From Rhodoferax sp. (lineage in GTDB: Bacteria > Pseudomonadota > Gammaproteobacteria > Burkholderiales > Burkholderiaceae_C), in contig JAQTSL010000024.1 of NCBI GenBank assembly GCA_028711355.1, positions 789-20,206 on the forward strand: a stretch of 19,418 bases of DNA, written 5' to 3'. Below are positions 1 through 7,512 of this stretch, in pieces. The notes beneath the pieces are model-generated. The model made no database searches and was not told where the DNA came from. It saw nothing but the letters and a program-made list of their open reading frames with translations. A program made the position numbers and the translations under genes. Positions within the stretch are counted from its first letter, which is position 1, and every line of letters starts with the position of its first letter.

Positions 1-527
1 CCAAACATACGATCGACTTGAAAACCAGGGTAGTCGCCACTGCCAAATCGGATCACCACCATCGAATCTTCTTCGCGCAGATCGACCGCGTCAAAGGACG
101 CCGTGCCATCAGCCGGATAGCCGTCGATGGTGCCGAGCGACCGCATGATCTGTAGATGCAGCGTTGGCTGGGCCTGTGCAAAGCCGCGCAGGCGCGGCAC
201 CAGCCAGCGCGTGGCAAACGACGGTGGCAGCAGCACGATCAGGCGGCCTTGCGCTGGCTTTGTCACAGCGCTTTCGACGGCTGCCGCAAAACACTCCAGC
301 CCCTCGCGTACCTTGGGCAACATCGCTTGGCCCTGCGCTGTGAGTTCCAACGAGCGTGTCAGGCGGATAAACAGCTCGTGGCTAAGGTAGTCCTCTAGTG
401 TCTTGATCTGGTGGCTGATCGCGGTGGGCGTGACCGATAGTTCCTGCGCCGCGTTCTTGAAACTCAGGTGCCGCGCAGCGGCCTCAAAGGCACGTAACGA
501 ACTCAGCGGCGGCAAGCGGTATGGCAT
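1..527 (-). CDS. LysR-family transcriptional regulator, GcvA-like (C-terminus beyond window)
   Basis: The minus strand reads open from an ATG at 527 to the window edge, giving the first 175 residues. The N-terminus (PPLSSLRAFEAAARHLSFKN, then AAQELSVTPTAISHQIKTLE) is a classic LysR winged helix-turn-helix, with the recognition helix at about residues 30-41. The wording is closest to the GcvA subgroup. From about residue 90 the effector-binding domain begins (RLIVLLPPSFATRWLVPRL). The family binds DNA as a tetramer and responds to a small ligand, which cannot be told here. The gene is divergent from the small gene at 647, and LysR regulators often control the divergent neighbour, so that gene is the likely target. 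The frame above the ATG gives no better start. The missing part is roughly 120 residues, judged from usual family length. Confidence 0.93.
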   Translation of the reverse strand, partial: MPYRLPPLSSLRAFEAAARHLSFKNAAQELSVTPTAISHQIKTLEDYLSHELFIRLTRSLELTAQGQAMLPKVREGLECFAAAVESAVTKPAQGRLIVLLPPSFATRWLVPRLRGFAQAQPTLHLQIMRSLGTIDGYPADGTASFDAVDLREEDSMVVIRFGSGDYPGFQVDRMF

Positions 528-566
528 GGATGAGTTTTTGTGTTCTGTTGCATGAGAAATGATCGT

Positions 567-595
567 TTGCCGCAGTGCAGCATCCGCATTATCGT
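567..595 (+). promoter_or_regulatory. Possible sigma70-type promoter in the lysR divergent gap
   Basis: TTGCCG at 567-572 and TATCGT at 590-595 are separated by 17 nt. This is a loose -35/-10 match about 50 nt upstream of the small gene at 647. The gap 528-646 is also where the divergent LysR regulator would be expected to bind. The match is weak and was found by eye. Confidence 0.25.
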
Positions 596-646
596 TGCGC
601 CATGCCTTCACGAGAGGCATAAGGTCAACACAAAGGAAACTCCATC

Positions 647-841
647 ATGAAACACGAATACGAATACGACTACGCCGACATTGAAGCCTATATCCGTCAG
701 GCCAATCAATTGCGCTCTGAGGCACTTGGGCAGGCCATCGCGGCCTCCTGGACCGCCCTGAAACAGTCTTGCCTGAGGTTGATGCTGCATGGATCAGCCC
801 GCGTCCAGCCCTGCAAGAGCGTTCACAGTCTGACCGTCTGA
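647..841 (+). CDS. Small hypothetical protein, 64 aa, divergent from lysR
   Basis: A 64-residue protein starts at ATG 647 behind a good ribosome binding site (AAAGGAA near 633-639). The N-terminal half is acidic and aromatic (MKHEYEYDYADIEAYIRQAN), followed by an amphipathic helix (LRSEALGQAIAASWTALKQ). There is no signal peptide and no convincing membrane segment. The overall look, a short helix with an 'LRSEA' run, resembles small proteins of unknown function found beside LysR or DUF1127 genes in proteobacteria, but I cannot assign a family. The last 20 residues are low in character (RVQPCKSVHSLTV). It lies 36 nt upstream of another small gene and is probably co-transcribed with it. Confidence 0.6.
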   Translation: MKHEYEYDYADIEAYIRQANQLRSEALGQAIAASWTALKQSCLRLMLHGSARVQPCKSVHSLTV

Positions 842-877
842 GCCAAACAAGTTCATTTTGTAAACCAAGGAGTTATC

Positions 878-1069
878 ATGAAAACCGCTTTTCACCTGAT
901 CAATCTGGTCGTTGGATTGGGCTGCCTGCTAGTAGGCTTTGGCAACCTGGAAAACTTGCCAAACAGCGCCGCCAGCGCAATTGCCGGAGCCCTGGCCATC
1001 GCCGCCGGCGGCATCTGCCTGTGGTTGTCGGCAGAATCCACCGAAAGCGCCCAGGTCAGCCCGGTCTAG
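878..1069 (+). CDS. Small membrane protein, 63 aa
   Basis: This 63-residue protein begins at ATG 878 with a strong Shine-Dalgarno AAGGAG at 867-872, the best ribosome binding site in this part of the window. The sequence is almost entirely two hydrophobic helices: about residues 5-22 (FHLINLVVGLGCLLVGFG) and 32-51 (ASAIAGALAIAAGGICLWLS), joined by a short polar loop (NLENLPNSA). The tail is short and polar. It is likely an inner-membrane hairpin protein. I do not recognise a family. It follows the 64-aa gene in the same direction and may share its LysR-linked control. Confidence 0.6.
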   Translation: MKTAFHLINLVVGLGCLLVGFGNLENLPNSAASAIAGALAIAAGGICLWLSAESTESAQVSPV

Positions 1070-1121
1070 GCGACGCTGCCAGCGGGGCAGTTGACAGCAG
1101 GTGCGGCAGTAAACTAGTCGC

Positions 1122-1901
1122 ATGTGTTTGATTGCCTGGAACTGGCGCCCTGATCACCCGCAACGGCTGTTGCTGATTGCCAACCGCGACGAAACCCTGG
1201 TCCGTGCGGCGCAACCCTTGCATTGGTGGGCCAATGGCGACATACTGGCCGGGCGCGACCTGCAAGCTGGTGGCGCCTGGTTGGGGGTCAGCCGAACGGG
1301 CCGACTGGCGGCGCTGACCAATTTTCGCAGTGCCACCAAGCCGCGCGCTGACGCACCGTCACGCGGTCAGTTGATTCCGGCGTTTTTGCAGTCCGGGCTC
1401 AGTGCAGCAGATTTTTTGCACACACTCAGCGGCCAGATCGACCGCTACAACCCATTCAACCTGCTGGTGTTCGACGGTCAGCAACTGCTGGGGCTGGAAA
1501 GCCGCCAGCACCGCATCGTGCCGCTGGCACCGGGCGTGGCTGCTGTCTCCAACGCTGATTTCCACACTCCTTGGCCCAAACTGGTGCGATGGCGCGAGCA
1601 ACTGACGCAACTTTCGCAGGGCCAGCGCACCAGCGACGCTGATCTGTTGCCGCTGCTACAAGACACGGCCCTGGCCCCCGACCCGCAATTGCCCACCACT
1701 GGCGTAGCCATTGAACTGGAGCGTGCGCTGTCGGCCGCCTTTGTGGCTTTGCCTCACTACGGCACCCGTGCCAGCAGCGTGGTGCGCATTGGCACCGACC
1801 AGCACAGTTTTTTGGAGCTCACCTATCGCACCGCCACACCGGCTTTGGCGCAAGCCCAGCGGGTCGTGTGGTCAGACGCTGGGGCGACTCAAGGTGAGTG
1901 A
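1122..1901 (+). CDS. NRDE (TANGO2-like) family protein
   Basis: The 259-residue protein starts MCLIAWNW and has the defining NRDE tetrad at residues 21-24 (LLLIANRDETLVR). It then shows the family signature WLGVSRTGRLAALTNFR, with further matches such as SRGQLIPAFL and YNPFNLLVFD. The conserved Cys2 fits the proposed N-terminal-nucleophile fold of the TANGO2/NRDE group. The family's biochemical role is poorly settled; in eukaryotes TANGO2 is tied to heme or acyl-CoA handling. No signal peptide is seen, so it is probably cytoplasmic. Length is normal for the family. The stop codon at 1899-1901 lies just ahead of the membrane-protein gene at 1936 on the same strand. Family is clear; function is not. 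Confidence 0.9.
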   Translation: MCLIAWNWRPDHPQRLLLIANRDETLVRAAQPLHWWANGDILAGRDLQAGGAWLGVSRTGRLAALTNFRSATKPRADAPSRGQLIPAFLQSGLSAADFLHTLSGQIDRYNPFNLLVFDGQQLLGLESRQHRIVPLAPGVAAVSNADFHTPWPKLVRWREQLTQLSQGQRTSDADLLPLLQDTALAPDPQLPTTGVAIELERALSAAFVALPHYGTRASSVVRIGTDQHSFLELTYRTATPALAQAQRVVWSDAGATQGE

Positions 1902-1935
1902 GCAAACTGGCGGCGCGTATGGGAAACTACGCCGC

Positions 1936-2454
1936 ATGGAGCTAAATTTATTGATGGCCGCGTTGGCGTTGATCGTCGCGCTGGGCTTGCGCCCGTGGCG
2001 GCTGTTGGTCGGCGGCACGCGTCTGACGCCGATATTGGCCACCCTGACCCTCTTACCCTGGCTCTGGGCGATGCCCAGCCTGCACCGTATGCCGCTTCAG
2101 TTGCAGGGTTCGGGCGCGTGTCTGGTGCTGCTGATGCTGGGCTGGCCGCTGGCAACGCCGGTACTGTGTGCAGTTGGCATCATTGCCGCGTTGATCTCGC
2201 CAATGCCGTGGGAAACAGCGCTGGACCTGACGGTCTGGTTGGGTTTGGTGCCTGCCACACTGGCGTTGCTGTTGGGCGTTGCGGTACGCCGCTGGATCGG
2301 GCTGCACTTGTTTGTCTATGTGCTCACAGTCGCGCACTGGCTGATCGCCTGGGGCGACGCGTTCCTGACCGGCATGGTCGCCGCTGTTTTGGTGGCGTAC
2401 AAACCCGACTGGCTGGCAACCTGGTCAGACCGGCTGTACCTTAAATCAAGATAG
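1936..2454 (+). CDS. CbiM-like / ECF-transporter-type integral membrane protein
   Basis: A 172-residue very hydrophobic protein with about five or six membrane helices (for example LLMAALALIVALGL, ACLVLLMLGWPLATPVLCAVGIIAALI, ATLALLLGVAV, and the C-terminal GDAFLTGMVAAVLVAY). The ending, GDAFLTG followed by KPDWLATWSDRLYL, resembles the end of small CbiM-like permeases often labelled energy-coupling-factor ABC transporter permease. Those proteins are linked to metal uptake, but no ATPase or T component is adjacent, so the substrate is unknown. I prefer ATG 1936. A GTG at 1894, in frame and overlapping the previous stop, is possible but adds a polar 14-residue N-terminus. At 172 residues it is somewhat shorter than typical family members. 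Confidence 0.7.
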   Translation: MELNLLMAALALIVALGLRPWRLLVGGTRLTPILATLTLLPWLWAMPSLHRMPLQLQGSGACLVLLMLGWPLATPVLCAVGIIAALISPMPWETALDLTVWLGLVPATLALLLGVAVRRWIGLHLFVYVLTVAHWLIAWGDAFLTGMVAAVLVAYKPDWLATWSDRLYLKSR

Positions 2455-2466
2455 TCCATTCGCCCC

Positions 2467-4179
2467 ATGTACACCACCCATTTTGGCTTGAGTCAGGAGC
2501 CGTTTTCAATCGCACCCGATCCGCGCTACCTGTTTATGAGCGAGCGCCACCGTGAAGCGCTGGCGCACCTGCTCTATGGCGTGACGGGCTCGAACCAGGC
2601 CAGCGGCGGCAGCGGCGGTGGTTTTGTTTTGCTCACCGGCGACATCGGCACTGGCAAAACCACCATTTGCCGCTGCTTTCTGGCGCAAATTCCGCCCAAC
2701 TGCCACGTCGCCTACATCTTCAACCCGAAGCTCAGCGTGCTGGAATTGCTGCAATCGATCTGCCAAGAGTTTCACGTTGCGCTCAAGGCCACCTACACCG
2801 GCACGCCAACCGTCAAGGACTACATCGACGCGCTGAACGCTTTTTTGCTGCACAGCCACGCCAATGGCCAAAGCAGCGTGTTGATCATCGACGAGGCGCA
2901 AAACCTGGCCGCTGATGTGCTGGAGCAATTGCGCCTGCTGACCAACCTGGAGACCAACGAGCGCAAGCTGTTGCAAATCGTGCTGATCGGCCAGCCCGAG
3001 CTGCGCGCCATGCTGGAACGGCCGGAACTGGAGCAACTGGCGCAACGCGTGGTGGCGCGTTTTCACCTGGACGCGCTATCACCCAGCGAGACCGGCCAAT
3101 ACATCGCGCACCGCTTGGGTGTAGCGGGGCATACCGGGGCCTTGCCGTTTGATGAAAAAGCCTTGCAGCGCATCCACCGCCTGACGCACGGCGTGCCACG
3201 GCGCATCAACCTGCTGTGCGCTCGCGCGCTGCTGGGCGCCTGGGCCACCGGCCAGAACCGGGTCAACCGCAAGGTGGTTGACAAGGCAGCGGCCGAAGTG
3301 TTTGGTAGCGTGGCGGCACAGGCCCCTGGTACCATGCGACAACGCTTGGGTTACGGCTTGGCGGGCCTGGCCCTGCTGGCAGCACTGGTCTTGTTGGCTT
3401 TTCAGTTCTGGACAAGGTCGCAAGAAACACCCGGCGGCGTGCAAACTTCGGCCAGCGCAACGTCGGCCACAACACCCCAGCGGCCTGCGTCAGCCATGCA
3501 ATCTATAGCAACCCTGCCTGCCGCCCCGACCACGCAACTCGTACCCGCCACTGCGCTGACTGCCATAGCGACGCTTTGGCCCCAGTTATCGACCGACATC
3601 GACCTGGCCTGGCGTGAACTGGCACCTAACTGGAAGCTGCCCGCCAACAGCGCCAACCCCTGCCAGAGCGCCAGTGCACAAGGCATTCAGTGTCAACGCG
3701 CCCGCCAACTGACGCTGCCGCTGCTGCGCCAACTCAATCGACCCGGCATCCTGACGCTGAGCTCAGCCCAGGGGCCGGCGGTCTATGCAGTGCTGGCGGG
3801 GCTGTCCAACCAAAACGCCACGCTGCGGCTGGCCGGGCAGTTGCACCGCGTGCGGCTACTCGATCTGGCGCAGTGGTGGCACGGCGACTTTGCCACCTAC
3901 TGGCAACTGCCCCCCGGTTACAGCCCCGGACTGCGCGCCGGCAGCACAGGAGCGGCCATCGACTGGCTGGCCAGCCACTTGAGTCAACTCGACGGCATCG
4001 CCACCCAAGCCACCGCAGGCGGCCCGGTGGTGCTGGACGCCGCCCTGATCGCGCGGGTGCAAACTTTTCAGCGAGCGCGTGGCATCAGCCCCGACGGTCA
4101 GCCCGGCCCGATGACCTTTTTACAGCTCGAAAGTGCCACCCAGGGTCAGGCACCCCGACTGTTCACCGAACCGCAATAG
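2467..4179 (+). CDS. gspA: General secretion pathway ATPase GspA/ExeA with peptidoglycan-binding domain
   Basis: A 570-residue protein opening MYTTHFGLSQEPFSIAPDPR, the hallmark of ExeA/GspA. The AAA domain (about 1-280) has Walker A GDIGTGKTT at 58-66 and Walker B VLIIDEAQN at 138-146. One membrane helix lies at about 294-315. After a Ser/Thr/Ala/Pro-rich linker comes a periplasmic region (about 350-490) resembling the C39-peptidase-like domain of GspA, without a clear catalytic set. A peptidoglycan-binding repeat follows at about 525-560 (VQTFQRARGISPDGQPGPMTFLQLE). In Aeromonas, ExeA works with ExeB to place the type II secretin through the cell wall, and the adjacent gspB fits that. No other secretion genes are in the window. 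The stop is followed by only 4 nt before gspB, so the two form an operon. Confidence 0.93.
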   Translation: MYTTHFGLSQEPFSIAPDPRYLFMSERHREALAHLLYGVTGSNQASGGSGGGFVLLTGDIGTGKTTICRCFLAQIPPNCHVAYIFNPKLSVLELLQSICQEFHVALKATYTGTPTVKDYIDALNAFLLHSHANGQSSVLIIDEAQNLAADVLEQLRLLTNLETNERKLLQIVLIGQPELRAMLERPELEQLAQRVVARFHLDALSPSETGQYIAHRLGVAGHTGALPFDEKALQRIHRLTHGVPRRINLLCARALLGAWATGQNRVNRKVVDKAAAEVFGSVAAQAPGTMRQRLGYGLAGLALLAALVLLAFQFWTRSQETPGGVQTSASATSATTPQRPASAMQSIATLPAAPTTQLVPATALTAIATLWPQLSTDIDLAWRELAPNWKLPANSANPCQSASAQGIQCQRARQLTLPLLRQLNRPGILTLSSAQGPAVYAVLAGLSNQNATLRLAGQLHRVRLLDLAQWWHGDFATYWQLPPGYSPGLRAGSTGAAIDWLASHLSQLDGIATQATAGGPVVLDAALIARVQTFQRARGISPDGQPGPMTFLQLESATQGQAPRLFTEPQ

Positions 4180-4183
4180 CCCC

Positions 4184-4822
4184 ATGTCTTACATCCTTGA
4201 TGCCCTGAAAAGGGCCGACGCAGAACGCGAGCGTGGTGCCGCTCCCGGCCTGCACACGCGCCACCAACTGCCCGCCGGCGCCGCCGCAGGCCAACGCCGC
4301 TCGGTATGGATGGCTGCGGCAGCAGGCTTGCTGTTGGCTGCGCTCCCCATTGCTTTTTGGTTTTGGCGCACATCAGACGCACCGCTGATAGTCGCTTTGA
4401 CTCCGGCCGCCAGCCCAATGCCGAACATGGTGACATCTGCGCCAATCAGGCCGATCGCGCCCATCGCGCCAGTGCCCGTGGTGGTGACCAAGGCCCAACC
4501 AGCTGAAAAATCAAGCCCGATAGCAGCGACTTCACCACCTACCATACCGACCACGCCCGCCAGCAAAGCTGTGTCAGCGTCAACCACCAGCCAAACGATC
4601 ACCCTGCTAACCGAATTGCCAACCGAGCTGCGTGGCCAGATTCCCAAAATCACCATCACCGGCAGCGTTTATTCCGAGCGCCCGTCGCAACGCTTACTGC
4701 TGGTGAACAACCTGGTGTTATCCGAAAACAGCCAGGTCGCGTCCGAGCTGCGGCTGGAACAAATCCAGCCGCGCAGTTCGGTGTTCAACTACAAAGGCAC
4801 CCGTTTCAGGGTGATGCATTGA
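4184..4822 (+). CDS. gspB: General secretion pathway protein GspB/ExeB-like
   Basis: A 212-residue bitopic membrane protein. The N-terminus MSYILDALKRADAERERG is the conserved cytoplasmic opening of GspB-type proteins. A single helix follows at about 41-61 (VWMAAAAGLLLAALPIAFWF). A Pro/Thr/Ala-rich periplasmic linker spans about 65-145. The C-terminal GspB domain (about 150-212) contains KITITGSVYSERPSQRLLLV and ends SSVFNYKGTRFRVMH. In the known system GspB partners with GspA to assemble the secretin. I chose ATG 4184, four nt after the gspA stop, because the family motif starts exactly there; upstream in-frame codons lie inside gspA. The gene ends convergently with the trpB2 gene, leaving 61 nt in which I see no strong terminator. 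Confidence 0.9.
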   Translation: MSYILDALKRADAERERGAAPGLHTRHQLPAGAAAGQRRSVWMAAAAGLLLAALPIAFWFWRTSDAPLIVALTPAASPMPNMVTSAPIRPIAPIAPVPVVVTKAQPAEKSSPIAATSPPTIPTTPASKAVSASTTSQTITLLTELPTELRGQIPKITITGSVYSERPSQRLLLVNNLVLSENSQVASELRLEQIQPRSSVFNYKGTRFRVMH

Positions 4823-4883
4823 AATTGCCAACAAACGTCTGCATGATTGCTGCTGACGCTTGGACTCATGAACACAACCCGCC

Positions 4884-6254
4884 TCAGGCCGGCTCGGGCA
4901 CGCTGGGCAGGCCGGCCAGCGCCATCGCCAACTCGGCCTCGTCGTAGCATTCGTCGGTCAGCGCACCGGCAAAGTACTTCTGGTACGAGGTCATGTCAAA
5001 GTGACCGTGGCCCGACAGGTTGAACAAAATCGTCTCGGCCTTGCCTTCGCGCTTGCAACGCAGCGCTTCTTCAATCGCGCCCTTGATGGCGTGATTGGCT
5101 TCGGGCGCTGGCACGATGCCTTCGGCGCGCGCAAACATCACGCCAGCTTCAAAACATTCCACCTGGTTGTAGGCCACCGCCTCCAGCAAACCGAGCTCTT
5201 TCACGTGCGACACCAGCGGCGCCATACCGTGGTAGCGCAGGCCACCGGCGTGAAAACCTGGCGGCGTGAACTGGCTGCCCAGCGTATGCATTTTGGTCAG
5301 CGGCGTCATGTGGCCGGTGTCGCCAAAGTCGTAAGCGTATTTGCCACGCGTCAGCGACGGGCAGGCGGCCGGCTCGACTGCCACCAAACGGCTCTTTGGA
5401 CCACCGCGCAGGCCGTGCCCCAAGAATGGGAACGCAATGCCGGCAAAGTTGGAACCACCGCCGGTGCAACCCACCACCACGTCGGGCCAGGCGTCGGCCA
5501 TTTCCATTTGCAACATCGCCTCTTGGCCGATCACCGTCTGGTGCAGCAGCACGTGGTTGAGCACTGAGCCCAGCGCATACTTGGTGTCTTCGCGCTGCAC
5601 CGCCAATTCAACCGCTTCCGATATCGCAATCCCGAGGCTCCCCGGGTGGTCCGGGTTTTTCGCCAGCACGCTGCGGCCATAGACGGTTTCATTGGACGGT
5701 GAAGCGACACAACGCGCACCATAGGTTTCCATCAGTGCCCGACGGTACGGCTTTTGGTCATATGACACACGCACCTGAAATACCTCTACCTGTAGGCCAT
5801 ACAGTGAGCCGGCAAACGCCAGTGATGAGCCCCACTGACCAGCACCGGTCTCGGTCACCAGCCGCTTGACACCGGCTTGTTTGTTGAAAAAAGCCTGCGG
5901 CACAGCGGTATTGGGCTTGTGGCTGCCCGCTGGGCTGACGCCTTCGTATTTGTAAAAAATCTTGGCCGGCGTGCCGAGAACTTTTTCCAGCCCATGCGCG
6001 CGAAACAGCGGCGCCGGCCGCCACAGTTGATAGACCTCACGCACCGGCTCGGGGATCTCGATTTCACGTTCGGTGCTGACCTCTTGCAGGATCAGTTCCA
6101 TCGGAAACAGCGGCGCCAGGTCGTCCGGTCCGACCGGCTTCATGGTACCTGGATGCAACACCGCAGGCAACGGTTTGGGCAGGTCGGCCTGCAGGTTGTA
6201 CCAGACCTTGGGCATCTGGCTTTCTTCAAGAAGGTATTTGGTTTGTTGGGTCAT
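4884..6254 (-). CDS. trpB2: TrpB2-type tryptophan synthase beta chain-like PLP enzyme
   Basis: The 456-residue minus-strand protein is a fold-type II pyridoxal-phosphate enzyme. The cofactor lysine is K113 in SPAGSHKPNTA, and the phosphate-binding glycine loop is CTGGGSNFAG. Long stretches (LVTETGAGQWGSSLAFAGSL, LSGHGHFDMTSYQ) are typical of the TrpB2 branch, which is longer than ordinary TrpB (about 400 residues). The family makes L-tryptophan from indole and serine, and some members act without the alpha subunit. No trpA is nearby, so indole salvage or a related beta-replacement is plausible. The start is ATG 6254; an internal ATG at residue 14 (MPKVWYN), a common start in relatives, is an alternative. 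The gene diverges from the TauE-type gene. Confidence 0.93.
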   Translation of the reverse strand: MTQQTKYLLEESQMPKVWYNLQADLPKPLPAVLHPGTMKPVGPDDLAPLFPMELILQEVSTEREIEIPEPVREVYQLWRPAPLFRAHGLEKVLGTPAKIFYKYEGVSPAGSHKPNTAVPQAFFNKQAGVKRLVTETGAGQWGSSLAFAGSLYGLQVEVFQVRVSYDQKPYRRALMETYGARCVASPSNETVYGRSVLAKNPDHPGSLGIAISEAVELAVQREDTKYALGSVLNHVLLHQTVIGQEAMLQMEMADAWPDVVVGCTGGGSNFAGIAFPFLGHGLRGGPKSRLVAVEPAACPSLTRGKYAYDFGDTGHMTPLTKMHTLGSQFTPPGFHAGGLRYHGMAPLVSHVKELGLLEAVAYNQVECFEAGVMFARAEGIVPAPEANHAIKGAIEEALRCKREGKAETILFNLSGHGHFDMTSYQKYFAGALTDECYDEAELAMALAGLPSVPEPA

Positions 6255-6447
6255 GGTACGTCTTTCGGGGTCAAAAAAGAGTCAGTTAAGAACTATTTGG
6301 GAGTATGCAACTGAATTGCGCGAGGCTTGGCGCTTGGGGGGGGATGGGTTTTCCCTTGTACCGAGCACTTTATATATCCATTCAGACATATCCAAATCAC
6401 CACAATGTAGTTTGAAATATATCGACTCACCCGTACAGTCGCTCCCC
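6255..6447. other. Divergent intergenic region with AT-rich island
   Basis: This gap holds the divergent upstream regions of trpB2 and the TauE-type gene. Its right half (about 6366-6425) is clearly AT-richer than the surroundings. It contains ATATCCA at 6374-6380 and again at 6388-6394, and the near copy ATATCGA at 6419-6425. Such an island suits a promoter and activator-binding zone, but no clean -35/-10 pair could be fixed. A run of eight G lies just upstream near 6336-6343. No gene is seen. Confidence 0.4.
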
Positions 6448-7239
6448 ATGCAAGACATCGCCTTCATTTTTGCCGGGTTTGTGGTGGGCACCGTGGTCGG
6501 GTTAACCGGCGTCGGCGGCGGCTCACTGATGACGCCGATTTTGATTTTTGTCTTTGGCGTCAAGCCCTACATGGCTGTGGGCACCGATCTGCTGTTTGCC
6601 GCGTTCACCAAAATGGGCGGCACGATCAAGATGGCGCGATTCGGGCAGGTGCCTTGGCGTGTCGTGTTGACTTTGAGCGCGGGCAGCATTCCGGCTGCGC
6701 TGATCACGCTGTGGGTTCTGAAAACTGTCGGCCCGGCCGATGCCGCCATTGCGCACCTGATGACCACTACGCTGGGGGTAGCCTTGCTGCTGACCGCCGC
6801 CGCCACGCTGTACAAGGCGCTGCGCGGCAAATCTGCCCCAAGCCGCATCGCCGCCGGACAAGAAACACAAGCCACCACGCCGCGCCACTGGAGCCTGCCG
6901 CTGTTGTTTGGCGCACTGATTGGCACGCTGGTGTCGCTGACCTCGGTCGGCGCTGGTGCGATTGGGGTCACGGTGCTGATGCTGCTGTATCCGCTGCTGC
7001 CGCTGCCAAAGATCATTGCCGCCGACATTGCCTACGCCGTGCCGTTGACGCTGGTGGCCGGTGCCGGTCACGCCACATTGGGCTCGGTCGATTGGCAGAT
7101 GCTGGCGCTGCTGCTGGCGGGGTCGTTACCTGGCATCTGGCTGGGTTCGCACTTTATGAGCCGTGTGCCAGAGCGCGTGATCCGCAGCATGTTGTCGGTG
7201 TTGCTGGCTTATGCGGGTACCAAGTTGATTGCCATTTGA
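6448..7239 (+). CDS. TauE/SafE-family sulfite/organosulfonate exporter
   Basis: A 263-residue integral membrane protein with about eight helices in two similar halves. The first half carries AGFVVGTVVGLTGVGGGSLM followed by GTDLLFAAFTKMGGT. The second repeats the theme as GALIGTLVSLTSVGAGAIGV, followed by IAADIAYAVPLTLVAG. These glycine-rich paired repeats define the TauE/SafE family (sulfite exporters, sulfoacetate or taurine-linked exporters, and others). The start ATG 6448 places the first membrane helix directly after MQDIAF; the frame is open further upstream, but that part is not protein-like. Position upstream of the sulfate-reduction genes on the same strand supports a sulfur-compound role, though a 500-nt gap separates them. 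The substrate is inferred from context only. Confidence 0.9.
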   Translation: MQDIAFIFAGFVVGTVVGLTGVGGGSLMTPILIFVFGVKPYMAVGTDLLFAAFTKMGGTIKMARFGQVPWRVVLTLSAGSIPAALITLWVLKTVGPADAAIAHLMTTTLGVALLLTAAATLYKALRGKSAPSRIAAGQETQATTPRHWSLPLLFGALIGTLVSLTSVGAGAIGVTVLMLLYPLLPLPKIIAADIAYAVPLTLVAGAGHATLGSVDWQMLALLLAGSLPGIWLGSHFMSRVPERVIRSMLSVLLAYAGTKLIAI

Positions 7240-7273
7240 TGTTTGCTCAAGATTCTTGTTCCAGCGGTTTAGA

Positions 7274-7340
7274 TACGCCACGCGGGGCGGGCATCCATGC
7301 GCCTGTTGGCACGGGTGTTGGTACGCCACGCGGGGTGGGC
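7274..7340 (+). repeat. Direct repeat TACGCCACGCGGGG(C/T)GGGC
   Basis: TACGCCACGCGGGGCGGGC (7274-7292) recurs as TACGCCACGCGGGGTGGGC (7322-7340), 18 of 19 identical, 48 nt apart start to start. The second copy supplies most of the left arm of the stem-loop at 7329-7406, whose right arm is therefore a third, inverted copy of the GC-rich part. It looks like duplication of part of the element. Confidence 0.75.
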
Positions 7341-7406
7341 GGCAGGGGCTCCCCCCTCATGCTGGGGTACCAGAAATCGGGGGGCACCCCTGCCGCCCAC
7401 CCCGCG
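7329..7406 (+). repeat. Long perfect stem-loop, element A (conserved 24-nt core)
   Basis: A 20-bp perfect inverted repeat (7329-7348 with 7387-7406) is extended inward, after a 2-nt mismatch, by six C (7351-7356) pairing six G (7379-7384). The 22-nt loop contains CATGCTGG, one G, then GTACCAGAAATC, and itself forms a small CTGG/CCAG hairpin. The loop is almost identical to that of element B (7513-7588) in opposite orientation, while the arms mostly differ. There is no T-run, so a simple rho-independent terminator is unlikely. Confidence 0.85.
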
Positions 7407-7512
7407 AGACCTCAGTTCGCAATCGCCTCGGAATGCAAATTCAAAGTTCCGATGCCAATGAACCCGATGGCGCATCACTTATTGCACCTTGCAGTGATAC
7501 GGCATGCGTCTA

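Noticed and set aside
1711..1935. 75-codon N-terminal extension of the CbiM-like protein
   Set aside because: This part overlaps the NRDE gene in another frame and lacks membrane-protein character; ATG 1936 starts the hydrophobic protein.
3478..3594. Possible further copies of the 37-nt repeat near ATAGC words in gspA
   Set aside because: ATAGC occurs in this stretch, but the downstream GCGC and AAGCGCTA blocks are missing at the required spacing.
6073..6447. N-terminal extension of the TauE-type protein
   Set aside because: The upstream frame is open but runs antisense into trpB2 and through the AT-rich gap; family sequence begins at ATG 6448.
7329..7406. Stem-loop A as an ordinary rho-independent terminator of the TauE-type gene
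   Set aside because: The stem is far longer than usual, lies about 90 nt after the stop, and no T-run follows on either strand.
7274..7406. CRISPR-like array from the repeated TACGCCACGCGGGG motif
   Set aside because: Only two direct copies plus an inverted one, no regular spacers, and no cas genes.
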